Positions 36,701-48,799 of a DNA stretch of 64,000 bases are shown in pieces; the first letter of the stretch is position 1, and each line of letters begins with the position of its first letter. The notes under the pieces were generated by a model. That model saw nothing but the letters and a program-made list of their open reading frames with translations, was not told the origin of the DNA and did not search any database. The DNA is taken from NCBI GenBank assembly GCA_903813345.2, contig CAIIXF020000003.1:21652931-21716930 (forward strand), written 5' to 3'. Made by a program: the position numbers and the translations under genes. The DNA comes from Owenia fusiformis. Its lineage: Eukaryota > Annelida > Polychaeta > Sabellida > Oweniidae.

Positions 36701-39700
36701 GCCGTTTCATCATCGCAGAAGGCGCCCGATTCTTTAAGTAAAACATACCTTGTGGTTTCTTGAAAGAAAAAACACGAATTCGAGTCAGTTGAAATTCACA
36801 GATGTAAAAAGATCAGTTTTAAGTGTCCGGCCCCGGGGCAGAGCATATTGGTTTTATTAGAGCACGCTATGGGTGTCTATTGAAAATTACTATCGGGAGG
36901 TGGGGTCCAATCATAAACTGATCATCAGAGTCCCCGAGCTAGAGCAATTTTTAACCTTCACTCCAGTTCGTAATATTTCACAAACAAAATAATAATTATG
37001 ATACGTCAACTGAGGCTATCACTTGCAATAGTTCTGTAAGCAATCTCCCAGCTGTTTGGTATATCACCAGTCAAACACTACAAATAGCTCGGAAGAGGAG
37101 AAGCGCATTTATATCCGTATTCCTATTTCAATGCACAGCCGTTCTTCACTGGGCTTTTTTGTGTATGGCTGTTGGATGTAGAAATAATCATGGAAAATGG
37201 TGGTCCGGCATTGAACTTAAATGTTACTTGGTGGTATCATGGGGAACCGAGCCAAGATATTCGGAAAATGGTAAAATGTTCAAATTAATGATAATTGCCC
37301 ATTTGTTTGTCAATACTTTCACGTGACCATGATGTCTTCACCATATCACCAAGAGTCGACTACCATATTTCTCAATCTGGACATATTGGTTTATGGTGTG
37401 GACATTGACTGAAAAATAGTTCTCCTAAGATGTTCTGAAAAATTACTGTTCAGCGCAGTACCTTTACATCGTTTATCATTTTTGTCTCAAGCTATTAACA
37501 CTTGATTTAGCTTGTTAATCTTGCTTTGGGTCGTCTGCTAATATTTTATTCAATGGCGGGAAAATTGATGAGATGTCGTCTGCGAATTGCCTATAGCAGG
37601 TCTTTAGAGGAATCTTGACATGTCATCAGCTCTCATCCAATGCAATGAATGGTGTGTACAACCTAGCAGAACAACAGGGGAAAAATAATTGGCAAACCGT
37701 GTATAAATGAGACACTCATCTCATAAATTTCACTGTCAGTCTTTCAAATTTGGAAAAATGGGCGATAATAGAATGATGAGCATAAACTTCGATAAATGTC
37801 ATAATGACCAAAAATGTTGTAATTCTATGTCCAAACGCTCTCAGTCCTACCTCAGTACCACTCCGAGCAGATTGATCAAGGGTGGTCACAGGATGGTGTT
37901 CCATAACGTCATTCACACCTTGTGAATTTCACTTTCATCACTCGCATTGTTATGCGTTTCTTCATTCTAGAAGGTTTTATGTCAGAAATGATGGTTTTTA
38001 GACAGTAAGATAATCTACTACCTCTAAATATCACAGACACAGACTGTAAGTTAGTTACTAAGTTACGACTTGATATACCTGTTACTTACCGCAAATTGGA
38101 CAAAATGCACTTGGAATAAGTTGAAATCTCTAGTGATGAAATGTTGGTACTACACGGCATTTCAAGAGACTCTTAGGATCGGATCAATCATCCATAGTAC
38201 TTTACATCAAAGGCTTGCTTTTCTGAGACCCATTCAGGCCTAAAACCGAATAGTTCCTTAGATATAACATTGTTGAAAATTTGCAGTGTACATGTAATGT
38301 AATGTAAATTTATATCTAAATATTTACTTGTAAAACTTATGTTAAAATGGTTGTAAGATTGAAAGATAATTATGTTAAATTGACTATGATATAACATGAC
38401 TACATAAATTGGTTGAGTATTATCATTTTCTTGTAAAAGCACAGACATTCAGAACACATTATCAATTTCTTGATTCATAATTTAAAATTGAATTTGCAAA
38501 GCTCTTCTGTTGGTCAAAATGTTGGCATAACATGCTCAACCTATAATAGACGCTTGAAAGTCATTTGTTTAAGAGCTCAATGTTAAATCACTAAATGTAA
38601 ACTCTAGACATATGTTTGGATATCTAACGATGACTTTCAGACTCGATAGTTGACATTATCTCAATTTTTACACAAACATATCTTCTTATCTCAACTTCAT
38701 TTCTTCATTGAATGTGACTCGATGTTCCATCTTCGATAACTTAAATAAAGGTTAATAGTGCATCGCTGCCCTTCCTAGGACATTGAATAAGCCTAAACCC
38801 ATTGTACAATCATTTTCCATTGAATTGCATGCAGTAGGGATTCCTTAAATACATTCAATTTTACCCCTGTTTTTCCGTTAATACATTTTCATTTTACTTT
38901 TTTTTAGTGTACAATATTCTATGAAGCTAATATTTGAAGATTCTGCTATTCTTGTAGGGGAAAGTAATATGGACCTCCTTGCTTGGTCCCTTATCAAAGC
39001 CAAGACAAACTTTAGCTCCCTTAACTGATACTGGATCGCGTTTATCTCAGTCTCTCTGGACACACAGTGGTCAACTACCAATGATTAATGATCGCCCAGA
39101 AATTTCTATTTTAAAATGTTTGACAATTTTGGTCTATCAAATGCCTTTAGATAAGCTGGCAGATGATAGTCAAACCTCCACTCACTCTTAATTTATTCAG
39201 ATTAGTGTATTACTAATTAAACACCGGATAATGTGAAGTAAATAACACTACACATATATACAATCACAAGAAATAGGTTAATGTTAAAAACATTTCAATT
39301 GTATGTCGTACCAGCTAGTTTAATTTGCGTATGAATAATTTGTTTCATTACCAAAACTAATGTACAAATTGGAATTTCATGAGAATCGAGCCTGGGTTGA
39401 TATGCATAAGGTTGTAGTTAATAATGCATGATGTCTCAATGTAAACTCTAAAATTTTGTCGACCATATGTTCAATGTGCGCTGGTCTTATGGTGTGACTT
39501 ATTTGTTTCTCGCACTTAGTAGGAGCTGCTTTTTGGTTGTTATGTTCTACAGGGCTCACATTATGTGGTTAGTGGGCTGTAAGATACCACTCAGTTCTGC
39601 AATTGAACAATTATTTTTAGATAAGTCAAAAGTTTATACGTGTATTTTCTGTGAATCAATGTTGTTCCTGGGCAAACAAAATGTTTATACTTCAAACTCA

Positions 39701-42700
39701 TTCAAATGTGTCACTCGATAAAGTGTTCTAAAACAAGAACACAACTTACCAAGAGGTGATTATTTTCTTTAGCGCATGTGTAAAAACCTGGATACGTGGA
39801 CTGTCCACAGCTTAGTGACAAGTGCCGGCATAGTCAGCTTAATTTCTACTTAATTTATATTGCTAATATGTGTATGGTTTAAGAGACCCAAAATCAAACG
39901 AATTAACCTCCGATTAGAGCTAAGCACAGCCTCTTCAGTGGTAATCTCTACGTTATCCCATTTTCTCCTGATTTGTAAATTTATTTTTCGCCGAACAACA
40001 TTAAACTTTAGGAATTTAAAGTGGGTGATAGGGGTGTTAAAATGCTTTAATTCCAAGAGTATACACGACAATGTCTCCACCCTCAATATTCCTTAAGGAG
40101 AAAAAATCAAGTATATATTTGTTCCATGTAATATTTTGTATACATATAATTTAATCCTACCTAACGTACACCGTCAAAGTCTAGCGTTCTGTATACATTG
40201 CTTCAGATTTAACATATTTTAAACATACTATTTTGGAATGCAAACCATCCCATTCCACGATGTTACCTATTATCGCCCACAAGAAATGCAATCTGTCAAG
40301 CATCCCTTTGTTACGTGTCAGACTTCACCATCGAGATGAACGTTATTAAGCTAGAGGACTTTCGATTTGTTGTGAATGACTCTTGATATCTCTGTAATGC
40401 CAATTGACTCACAATGAGCTCCAGAACAGTCATTTAATTAAACTCTAGAAAGTCTACAATATATTATTCACTTCTACTTCAAATGAGTTAATTGTCATTT
40501 GTTTTACAAAGCAAGAACAAAGCTGATCCCAAATTCATATTTCTTCAAAGTGCGCGCGTCTGTAGTGTTGTGTTACGGAACGGTATCCGGCCAAGCACGA
40601 TGTTTCCAAAACACCAGAGATTTCGTCACGGCTACTGGTTTAATAAATTAATGAAATAATTAGTAGTGATTATATCAAAATGATTATCATCATCGTTATC
40701 ATTATTAGATTAACAGTAGGTTATAAATTCCGAGCCGGTGATTATCCCATTTTCATATCACGTTATTTCCATACAATGTAATTATTTTGAGAGTCTGGTG
40801 GTTTAAACTAATTAAAATTATAGGCAATAAAACCTAATAATGTTCGTCAGATCGGGGATATGACCACCTCACCGCACATGAAATGACGATGACAGCAGCA
40901 TATGTATAGATGAATCAATACATTACAATTGAAATCATTTTTCAAGAAACAAATCATGATCAATCAACAGAATTTTAATTTACACATTTCCAATCCAATG
41001 TTCCAATCAATGATCATGCCTGTGGATTTTAATGTGGATGATATAAGGAATTCCGAGCACAAATCAAATTTGACTTTCAATTCACTTCTGAGTGACAGGG
41101 ATCATTCGTCACAATGACCCCTTCTCTCAGGAAATCAGTGATCTCTTTCTTTCGGGTCTACTTCTAATCGATCCCAGGCAATCTTCCTAATGAAACGTCC
41201 AGATCATGGCCGTAATGGATACATCAGTTATTTGAAAGATCTAAACTAACCGTTCGGCTATCATTCTCCAAGTTACAACACGAGTTACCGTTCAGTTCGG
41301 ATCTCAAGATCATGTTCCACATCTGAGTTTGCTTTATCTTGATGTAACAATTTTATTTGATTTTGCGCTGAATGCATCAAAAACTGCCTCGTCAAAGAAA
41401 TTGCCGCCGATGCCCATTTTAATATTGTTACTTCAGTTGATGCATTGATACGTTTCAATTACAGAAAATGAGAAATGAAAATCAGACTTGGTGGGAATGA
41501 CGCTCAGTTCCAGGTTTTTAGAAATATAATTCCATCAAATCTGTGGTTTGGGTTTTTGCCTTTCATCAACTGAAAATAAACACAGTGTAATCCTGGACGA
41601 ATGCTTGCATTTTCGAACTGTCTTTTTGAGGTTCATCTTTGACTCATCTTTGTATCTCTTTCCTTTGATCTTTCCGCGCCTGGGTATTGATTTTAAAACA
41701 TGAATAGAGGGCAGCACCGTACAGGAATAGTTCCAATACATCTGGCATTGCACATATCCATGTGGGAATTATTTGTTGAAAACTTTTATACCTCATCAAC
41801 AGGAGCGAGTAGAAGGGAGGTGCATGTTTATGGTTTTACTCCTCAACCCAGGGAATATGATATGCAGATAATTAATATGTGCACTAATGAAATATTTATA
41901 AATTTTCTACGCTTCTTTCAAATTACTAGTAATTACAAAAGTCAAACAAATACATTAATTATGAAGGAATAAAGTCCTAATTAAGAGTAATACACAACAA
42001 AGAATTGGCTTTTAAATTACAATTGTCTGAGAAAAATGCTTAGAGTACCTGGCTCCCCTCCCGCCACTCATTTACTAGATGCAAGGCAGCACATCCTGTG
42101 GTTTTTGGAAAGTCATTTTTTATATTATCACCAGGAGAGGACGTAATTCGCGTGGTACGGGTCTCCTAATCTTAGTTTACACGACCAGATACCCAAAACA
42201 CAACAGCTAATCTTTTCCACGTCTCAGACCCATAACTCTTCGTGGCCTAATAGCATGTTGGACTTGTTCTCTAGCGTTTAACTAATGTGTCTTATCCAGA
42301 AATCTCTTGTACGTTCTGCTATCATAGCTTATGGTATCCTGTTTCTGGTTTTGAACATTTACTTTTTTGACATACCGTTTGACAGGAACGTAAATTCACA
42401 AGATTCTGATTAATGTTCCGCGAAAGCGTTCCTGACAGAAATCGAAACACGTCTCTTATTGTTTGACATTCTACTTTAAAAATACTTTTCTGGTGACTAA
42501 TATATAGATTAATATGAGAATTATAGCAGAACAATTTGTCTTCTACAAGGTTCTTACTTTGCTATATTTCTAACCTATATTTAAATTATGTATTTGCAGG
42601 TTCCGATGACGAAGACACAAAACTGAATGACGAAATCAAATTGGGCGGTGACGTGGATAAAGATGTTAGAAAAGACTCTCGCCTGCCAGATTTATCAACA

Positions 42701-44944
42701 TCAACGGCATCAACAACTGTTACAAACTTACAAAATAATACAAATGGTGACTCTGCGCCCAAGCCAAGAATTTGGTCTTTGGCGGACGTTGCAACTTCTA
42801 CCACTCCCTCATCTGGTAGGCGTTCGCCTAGTTTAAGTACAAGCACAATACCTCCAAAAGCCGAACATTTTAATTCCCCAATGAACTCTTTACGGCAATG
42901 GGTCGACGGGGCATACACGACGAGTCAAAGTAGTCAATCATCACACCCTAGTTTCAGTCACCCTTATCTATTCAGTTCAAACCCCTCTGCAATGGGACTC
43001 CCATCAACTTCTCTGGCGTCATCAAATGGTAACCATGGAAACAGTGTGGACACCCCACCCAGCACCCCTCCCACCGGAAGCAGAACTGGACTGATGGGAC
43101 TAGGGTCGCTAGGCTACGGCAACCCGCTACCAAACGGCTTAGGTGAGTGGGGATATTGTTTAATTACGTCAAGTCCCTCTGATATCTTGTTACTACAGTT
43201 AGATCCCCCTCGGTGTCAAGGAAATGGAATCACAGAAATCAATATATGTTTAACATGAAAATTAGATGTTTAAAATTTCCTGAAAAGTAATCAGAATTCA
43301 TATCGTCTTTAGCAAGTGACTATAGAGTTTCGCATAAAAAGACAAGTTAATACGAGTCTTAGAATACTATACCAGAATAATTGGGCTCCGGAAATTAACA
43401 CTAGTGACCCCGACGTAATTATATTTGCTTTATCATCAAACAACGTCAAAAGATCGAAGTTTCATATGCCGCGAATTTTTTATCCAAACATAAGTTAGAG
43501 TACCTTATTCAATAAAACTTCAGTGACACAAACTTGATAGGAACTATAATTAACCATGCCTCATGCTTAGAATTGATTGACTGTTTATTATCAATTCGAT
43601 GTATTTTGATTTCCTTGTGCAGTTTTCCCGATCAGATCATAATTACAAGAGTTCTTCCCTTAGTATCTTGCTAATAACTTGTTAAACATGTACATTGTTA
43701 TGTTGAGAGATTTGTTGTGTTGTGCCTCTGCTTTACACCTACATTATACACTTTTCAGGCGACTCCCGTTTGGGCATAGATCAACTGAAGCCTGATATTA
43801 ATAAAGCTCTGATGGAAAACCAAGCCAAAACAGCCTTTAAACCAGTCCAACCCGTCTCAAGAAGGTGAGAGTTTATTACAAAATTAAATCACTTCATCAC
43901 GACTTGGTTTCAACATAAACGATCACAATATAAGATTCGCTGTAACACTTTCCCACACTTAAGTTGTTCGTTCTCGATCTTTATGACGTGTATGAAGGGG
44001 CAGAGGGTCGGAGAAACCAACATGTCAACATGAAGTCAGATTGTTACTTACACTCACATACTGTTGCAGGCGAAACTCTGGCATGTTTGCCGAGATATTT
44101 ACAATTGTGTTTGCAATAGTTCACTGATGAATAAAGACCCGGAGTTTATCAGCGAAAAGGACTATGTAACTTTACCGTTAGCTATTTTGCCTTTGCATTG
44201 TGTTGAAGACGCGTTGCAGTTGGATTGTTTGTGTAGGAACCCTCAGATTGATTTACAAAACCGGCGTTCATAAAACAAACCGATATATTTCGATTTCGTG
44301 TCAATTGAGGGAGGTTTGTCTTATAGGCTTACCTACAGGGTATATAAAGGAGACAAGAATATTCTTACGAATCCTTTAACAATGTTGACTTTGGAAACTA
44401 TGTAATGGTGTTCACCAAAGGCAACTTCACTTCCAGGTTCATTAATTACATCGCGTGAAATATAAACATTTAGAAAGTATCAAATATTCGTACTCCAACT
44501 ATTCTCTTCAGTCATTGTGTACCAATATCCATAACAAGAAAGCAATAATTGAAATAACAAAGGCGACTAGGCCAGACAATACAACAAACTTATTGAGAAA
44601 TCATTCCATAATTTCTGTCACTTGCAGAAGTCACCAATGAGTTCATTAATGAGTAAATATTTATTCCGTAAATATTTGGCCCATAATAGTCATGTTTGAG
44701 CTATTAAGCGTATTCCTACCGTTGTGGAAACCGACCACTTGCTCAAATCGCAGTATTAATTACACAAATAAGAAATTATATATTATTCGCTGTCTAATAG
44801 GATTAACCCTACCTGTTCATATATGTACCAGATCCTATTATGCACTCTTATGTCGTAAGAAAACAGTAACTAGAATTATAGATTAATAAATTGTTTTTCA
44901 TATTTTCCAGTCCGTACCTACAAGATACAACGATAAAAGTATAG
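27695..44944 (+). CDS. Irx: Iroquois-class TALE homeobox transcription factor, complete, 7 coding exons
   Basis: DNA-binding patterning factor of the nucleus. Joined exons: 27695-27766, 28734-29006, 31275-31399, 32801-33117, 42600-43142, 43759-43864 and 44911-44944; all introns are GT-AG and phases run 0, 0, 2, 1, 1, 2, giving 489 residues. Residues 1-24 open with the family-like YPQFGY. About residues 51-71 carry the conserved [17 protein letters not shown] block and CSCQY. Residues about 166-228 form the TALE homeodomain, with [10 protein letters not shown] in the loop region and [15 protein letters not shown] in the recognition helix. An acidic stretch follows (about 244-275). The Iro box, [13 protein letters not shown], is at 317-329. 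The tail is rich in Ser, Thr and Pro and ends [11 protein letters not shown]. Length is normal for the family. Family function (tissue patterning, neural prepattern) is established knowledge; which paralogue this is cannot be told. The start is chosen from the YPQFGY N-terminus and A at -3. Confidence 0.97.
28734..29006 (+). CDS. Irx: Irx coding exon 2
   Basis: Acceptor TTTTCCAG before 28734, donor TTG|GTAAGT after 29006; 91 codons, phase 0 at both ends. Carries a Ser/Thr-rich lead, then the conserved [17 protein letters not shown] and CSCQY block, and ends [11 protein letters not shown], as expected for the Iroquois N-terminal half. Confidence 0.95.
31275..31399 (+). CDS. Irx: Irx coding exon 3
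   Basis: Acceptor TTCTTCAG, donor AG|GTAAGA, exit phase 2. Encodes [20 protein letters not shown] followed by a repeated GYPY motif, the conserved lead into the homeodomain. Confidence 0.95.
32801..33117 (+). CDS. Irx: Irx coding exon 4, homeodomain exon
   Basis: Acceptor ATTTCCAG, donor GCAG|GTATGT. The exon holds [18 protein letters not shown], the entire 63-residue TALE homeodomain and an acidic run of Asp residues. One residue in helix 1 reads LYEH where vertebrate and fly proteins usually have LNEH. The antisense open frames over this exon are shadows. Confidence 0.97.
33118..42599 (+). other. Irx: Irx intron 4 (9.5 kb)
   Basis: The largest intron, directly after the homeodomain exon, with no nested gene seen. 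It contains the two-copy TCGTCTGC repeat at 37531-37583. A stretch at about 36460-36640 with clustered homeodomain-like (TTAATTTAATTA), TTGATAA and ATCGAT motifs is a candidate enhancer. Two CACCTG E-boxes lie at about 33340-33420. All regulatory suggestions here are inference. Confidence 0.6.
37531..37583 (+). repeat. TCGTCTGC repeat, two copies, in Irx intron 4
   Basis: TCGTCTGC at 37531 and 37576, 45 bases apart. The first is followed by TAATATTTTATTCAATG, close to the sequence after the fourth copy of the upstream array (GAATATTCAATG at 23604). The second shares the 12-mer TCGTCTGCGAAT with that copy. The two arrays are therefore related. Confidence 0.6.
42600..43142 (+). CDS. Irx: Irx coding exon 5, Iro box exon
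   Basis: Acceptor TATTTGCAG, donor TTAG|GTGAGT, entry and exit phase 1. Starts within the acidic stretch ([11 protein letters not shown]), then carries the Iro box [13 protein letters not shown] and a long Ser/Thr/Pro-rich transcriptional-regulation-type region that includes [11 protein letters not shown]. The 110-codon minus frame over the same bases is a shadow. Confidence 0.95.
43759..43864 (+). CDS. Irx: Irx coding exon 6
   Basis: Acceptor CTTTTCAG, donor AAG|GTGAGA. Encodes [20 protein letters not shown] and then [14 protein letters not shown], resembling the conserved AFKPV element near the C-terminus of other Irx proteins. Confidence 0.88.
44911..44944 (+). CDS. Irx: Irx coding exon 7 and stop
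   Basis: Acceptor ATTTTCCAG at 44910. The split serine codon is completed and followed by [10 protein letters not shown] and TAG at 44942-44944. It is short, so it is the least certain exon, but it is the first good acceptor in frame after exon 6 and is followed directly by a long AT-rich 3' UTR. Confidence 0.75.
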
Positions 44945-46130
44945 AATTTGAGGCAAGAAAACAAAGGGTGACTTGGGCCAAACTTCAGGAAGATCGTCGG
45001 AGCGTCCTGTAAACCATCAAGCCAAATTGAGACTTTATGATGCACTGATTCAAATATCAGTCATCGTGATATGAAAGTCGAGAAGCAAACTTACACTAAA
45101 ACATTGAAATAATCATAAATAGGTCGACTAATGATGCTGGAAAGACATTAGCCGGAACATTCTGAAGTTGCAATTTGAGAAATATCTTGTTTAGGTATTT
45201 GTGAACGTTACCATAAATTGCATGGTTGTTCTTCAGTGCATCTGCAAACTGTCATAATTTTAAATTGAAATAATAATATTCAACGATTTAACAAGTGGTT
45301 AGATCTTTAAGTTACATCTTACATAAAAAATATATGTATATGCAGTAAATGAATAAACCGTACACAGGGTGTGTAAATTGCACGTCATTCCCAAAATTAT
45401 ATGATGCATAGCAAACACAATACATGTATAATAATTAATAACAAACGTAACATACGTTTCAAGATGTAACGCACTTACGTGTCCAAACTAGATTATGTGG
45501 AAAATGGGGCTATAGATAGATGCTTCAATAGAGTTATGTGCCATAGATATCACTGTGTGTCAGGTCCAAGCGTTTACAATAATAATACTGTATATTAAAA
45601 ATGATGAACTGTCCAACAATAGCCTTACAACGACAAGCCTAGTTTATGATAATCGATACTTCATATTAAATTAATTTTAATTCAATGTATAACTTGGAAT
45701 TAGCACGATAGATGTGTCAAAATGAATATCCATCAAAGGCTGATTTGCAAACTGGTTCTGATTTTAAGTTATTAGCATACTGTTATAATGATTTAATCTA
45801 GAAATTTTACACATTCACTGGCTTTCACGCAGGCATACTGTCTTTATTATTGACTGATTAAATGTATGTCTTTCTGATAATATCAACTCTAGAATATTAC
45901 AATGTAATGTTTATTGTATTATGTTGAAATTGTATTTTTACGATTCGAAACTGTGAATAGGTTGTACGCTAGCTATTATATTATATACATAATAAGTTAT
46001 AAAGTGATTGTACCACGTGTTGTCCTGAACCTCTCATTTCTTCATTGTAAATATCTAGCTTGTTTCTTACAAGAGACACTTTCATGTATTTCATCTAATA
46101 TCACAATAAAATAAATCTTTATTATACAAA
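44945..46130 (+). other. Irx: Irx 3' UTR
   Basis: AT-rich and non-coding after the stop. An early AATAAA at 45352-45357 could give a shorter form. The main candidate end is set by the double AATAAA at 46105-46115. The end point is inferred from these signals. Confidence 0.6.
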
Positions 46131-46160
46131 TGAAAGAAAAGATTTTGTTTTTTTGACTTG
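46105..46160 (+). terminator. Irx: Irx polyadenylation signals
   Basis: Two overlapping AATAAA hexamers (46105-46110 and 46110-46115) are followed by a T/GT-rich stretch at about 46143-46160, the usual layout of a cleavage site near 46130. Confidence 0.6.
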
Positions 46161-48745
46161 TGAAGAAGATTCAGTAGGCGCGCCATGGTCTGTGATCAAA
46201 CCCAAACTTATTGAATGAGTGATAATAGACTATAGAACTTTAAAGCAACTTAAAATGCTTTCATCATGACAAGAACCAGGGAGTTTTAGATAATACTCAG
46301 AAAGTTTTTGTATATACTTATGTATGTAGCTACACGTACGAGCACGAGAACAAATTAAACTACAACGTGCGAAAAATGTTTTCAATTCTTCCTCATTAGA
46401 ATAGTTTCATTATATCAAAAATGAGAAAAATTAGGTAGTGAATGATTAAAAGCTAATATTACAAAATAACATCATTTAATATAATTGAAGTTTACAGTTT
46501 TTGGTCCTCTCCCTTTGGCATTTGTGCTTAGATATTAAAGCATAACTCCCCTTCTTCTATGATAAAAGCACAATTTAAGTTGAAAGCAAAGAGCCCGAGT
46601 CCCTACATATATTTGAGAAGTATCAACATTAACAACATTTAGTGGTTTCACTGTCAAGAAGCCATTATAGAAATCAGGGCAAGGAAATGCTTTTTGCCGT
46701 TTTAGTAGAAATTACAGCTCCCACGGATTAATGCGCACGTTCTATATGACCCACTTTAGTATAGAAATGCTATATAGCCGATAAAGGTCTATATGTCCAA
46801 GATCTTTAATTCGGCGAAATGATAATACTCAACAAATTTGTCAGTCATAATTTTGAAGTAAGTTAGTGATCTCAAAAATTATCTTTCAACTTTAAAACCA
46901 TAAACACTGGGTTTTACCTATAACACTAAGCACGTAGGATGACATGACCAACATTACTAACACAATTCCGTTTGTATATTAGGTTAACATATGTTCAGTA
47001 ACATCGAAACCTGCCAGAAAGACATTCAAATATGTATGTTTATGAAACACAAATTAGGATAGCAAGCAAGTATGTCTACTATTATGTGTATTATTATAAA
47101 CATGACATAAACCTGAGTTAACTTTTCTTTAAATTAGAAGTACAAATGATACATATGTAAAGTGGTAAACCCGAAACTTCGCAGGCCTCGAATTACATTT
47201 CAAACACAGTAGACGGATCATGTCTTTTTGTGGAATGAGGCGGCTACCTTAGTTCATCTACATGTAGAAATGTAGCTACATGTTTTTCACATTTGTCAGA
47301 CAAGAAAAATAATAGTAAAATACATCGCATTAATGTCGGTAGGGACTTTAAGTTAAAAGGTATACCATGTAAACCATTTGCAAATTTAAAAAATGATATA
47401 TAATGGACACCTATATAGTTAATGTGACTGTGGATTGAATAGCTGTAGAAAACCGTATAATGACAAATGGTTGAAGGTTTAATGTTACACAAATCTTTTG
47501 AAAGCAAAAATGTTTTAGATATTTTAATGAACTCAACTAGATATTTATTATTATTTAGTATTTTATTTTATTTCTCGAAATTGAAAAGATTTGAAAAGTA
47601 TTTTTGTTCTTTTAAAGCAATATTCGTGTTGTGGCTGTGAATGAGTGGCGAAGAAACAACTCAAACCACAAGAAGTAAATAACTGTCTGTTATTTAATAT
47701 AATTTAACATATCTCAAACTCTGAGACAACATAAAAAACAAGAACCTAATCAAATCAAAACAAATTCTCAATTCAATAGCAACCTCATAACATAACCAAA
47801 TTAAAAATTGAAAATTGAAACCGCTATGCAGACATGCATGGCAAGATGACGTCACAAAATTAACAACTTCTAATGAGCCATGCCAAGTCCATATATATAG
47901 ATTTGGACAGCTGAAACTGAAAGCATTCATTGTCTAATTAACCATGACATATAAACTACGCATAACTATATTAAAGCATCAGCCATTAACGTGTAAAAGT
48001 TACATGTTGCATCAATTTACGAGGTGTGTTTATGAAACATTGTCATTTAGATAACTATTATTGAAGCTAATTCGCATAAACCATCATTGTTTTTTATTTA
48101 AAACACAAATTTATAACATAATAACGACTTAGTTAAGATGAGATGTAAAAAGCCTTTACAGGTGTTTATTTAAATATTTATTACAGTCTAGCGTCTTTCA
48201 CCGTTCATGTCTTGTTTTTATATCAGAAGAAATTTTATAACCACATGAACGAGTCCGTAATACATTATTACATTACTTCTTGAACTTTGAAAAAGGAGAT
48301 AAGCAATCTGAAAACCTACTACAAAATGTTTTAAAAAGTTAAATTGACGTTATCAATGAAAAGCATCTCAGAATTCAACACAACATTCAATTAAACGGGC
48401 TTTTTCTACTTTTCGCTATACTCTAGTCTGTAGTTTTGATAATTTTCATTTAACATGTGATAACTTTGATAACCTTTCTATTATCATATTTCTAATATGC
48501 CACTTACAGTTCGCAAAGTGTCTCCTTATGTCTATACGTAGTTATGAAATATGGGTTTAGGTAAATAGATTTACATTGGCGTTTGTAAAAAATGAAGATA
48601 GCTTGCAGATGGAAAATGCAATATTGGCTATAGATATGGAGACGTTTACAGGTGCACCAATAATTCAACAAGAAGCAAAGGCGTACTATTTCACGTTCTG
48701 ATAGTTTAACTTCAAATTGCTGTTTTCCATTTCATAACGTATCGA
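46161..48745. other. 3' flank of Irx, no gene seen
   Basis: No supported exon on either strand. Contains a perfect CRE palindrome at 47847-47854. Confidence 0.45.
47847..47854. promoter_or_regulatory. CRE palindrome TGACGTCA
   Basis: Perfect CREB/ATF site within GATGACGTCAC; the same 11-mer recurs at 50806-50816. Confidence 0.3.
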
Positions 48746-48799
48746 GTTGCATTCTGAATAAAATGAGAAAATGTTGCATTCTGAATAGAGTGATAAAAT
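48746..48799 (+). repeat. Two-copy 27-bp tandem repeat
   Basis: A 27-bp unit starting GTTGCATTCTGAATA occupies 48746-48772 and is repeated at 48773-48799 with three differences. No other copies were seen. Confidence 0.75.

Noticed and set aside
42586-42918. Minus-strand frame of 110 codons
   Set aside because: Antisense of the Irx Iro box exon, with no independent signal.
43143-43258. Read-through of Irx exon 5 as an alternative C-terminus
   Set aside because: The donor TTAG|GTGAGT is strong, and exons 6 and 7 continue the frame with family-like sequence.
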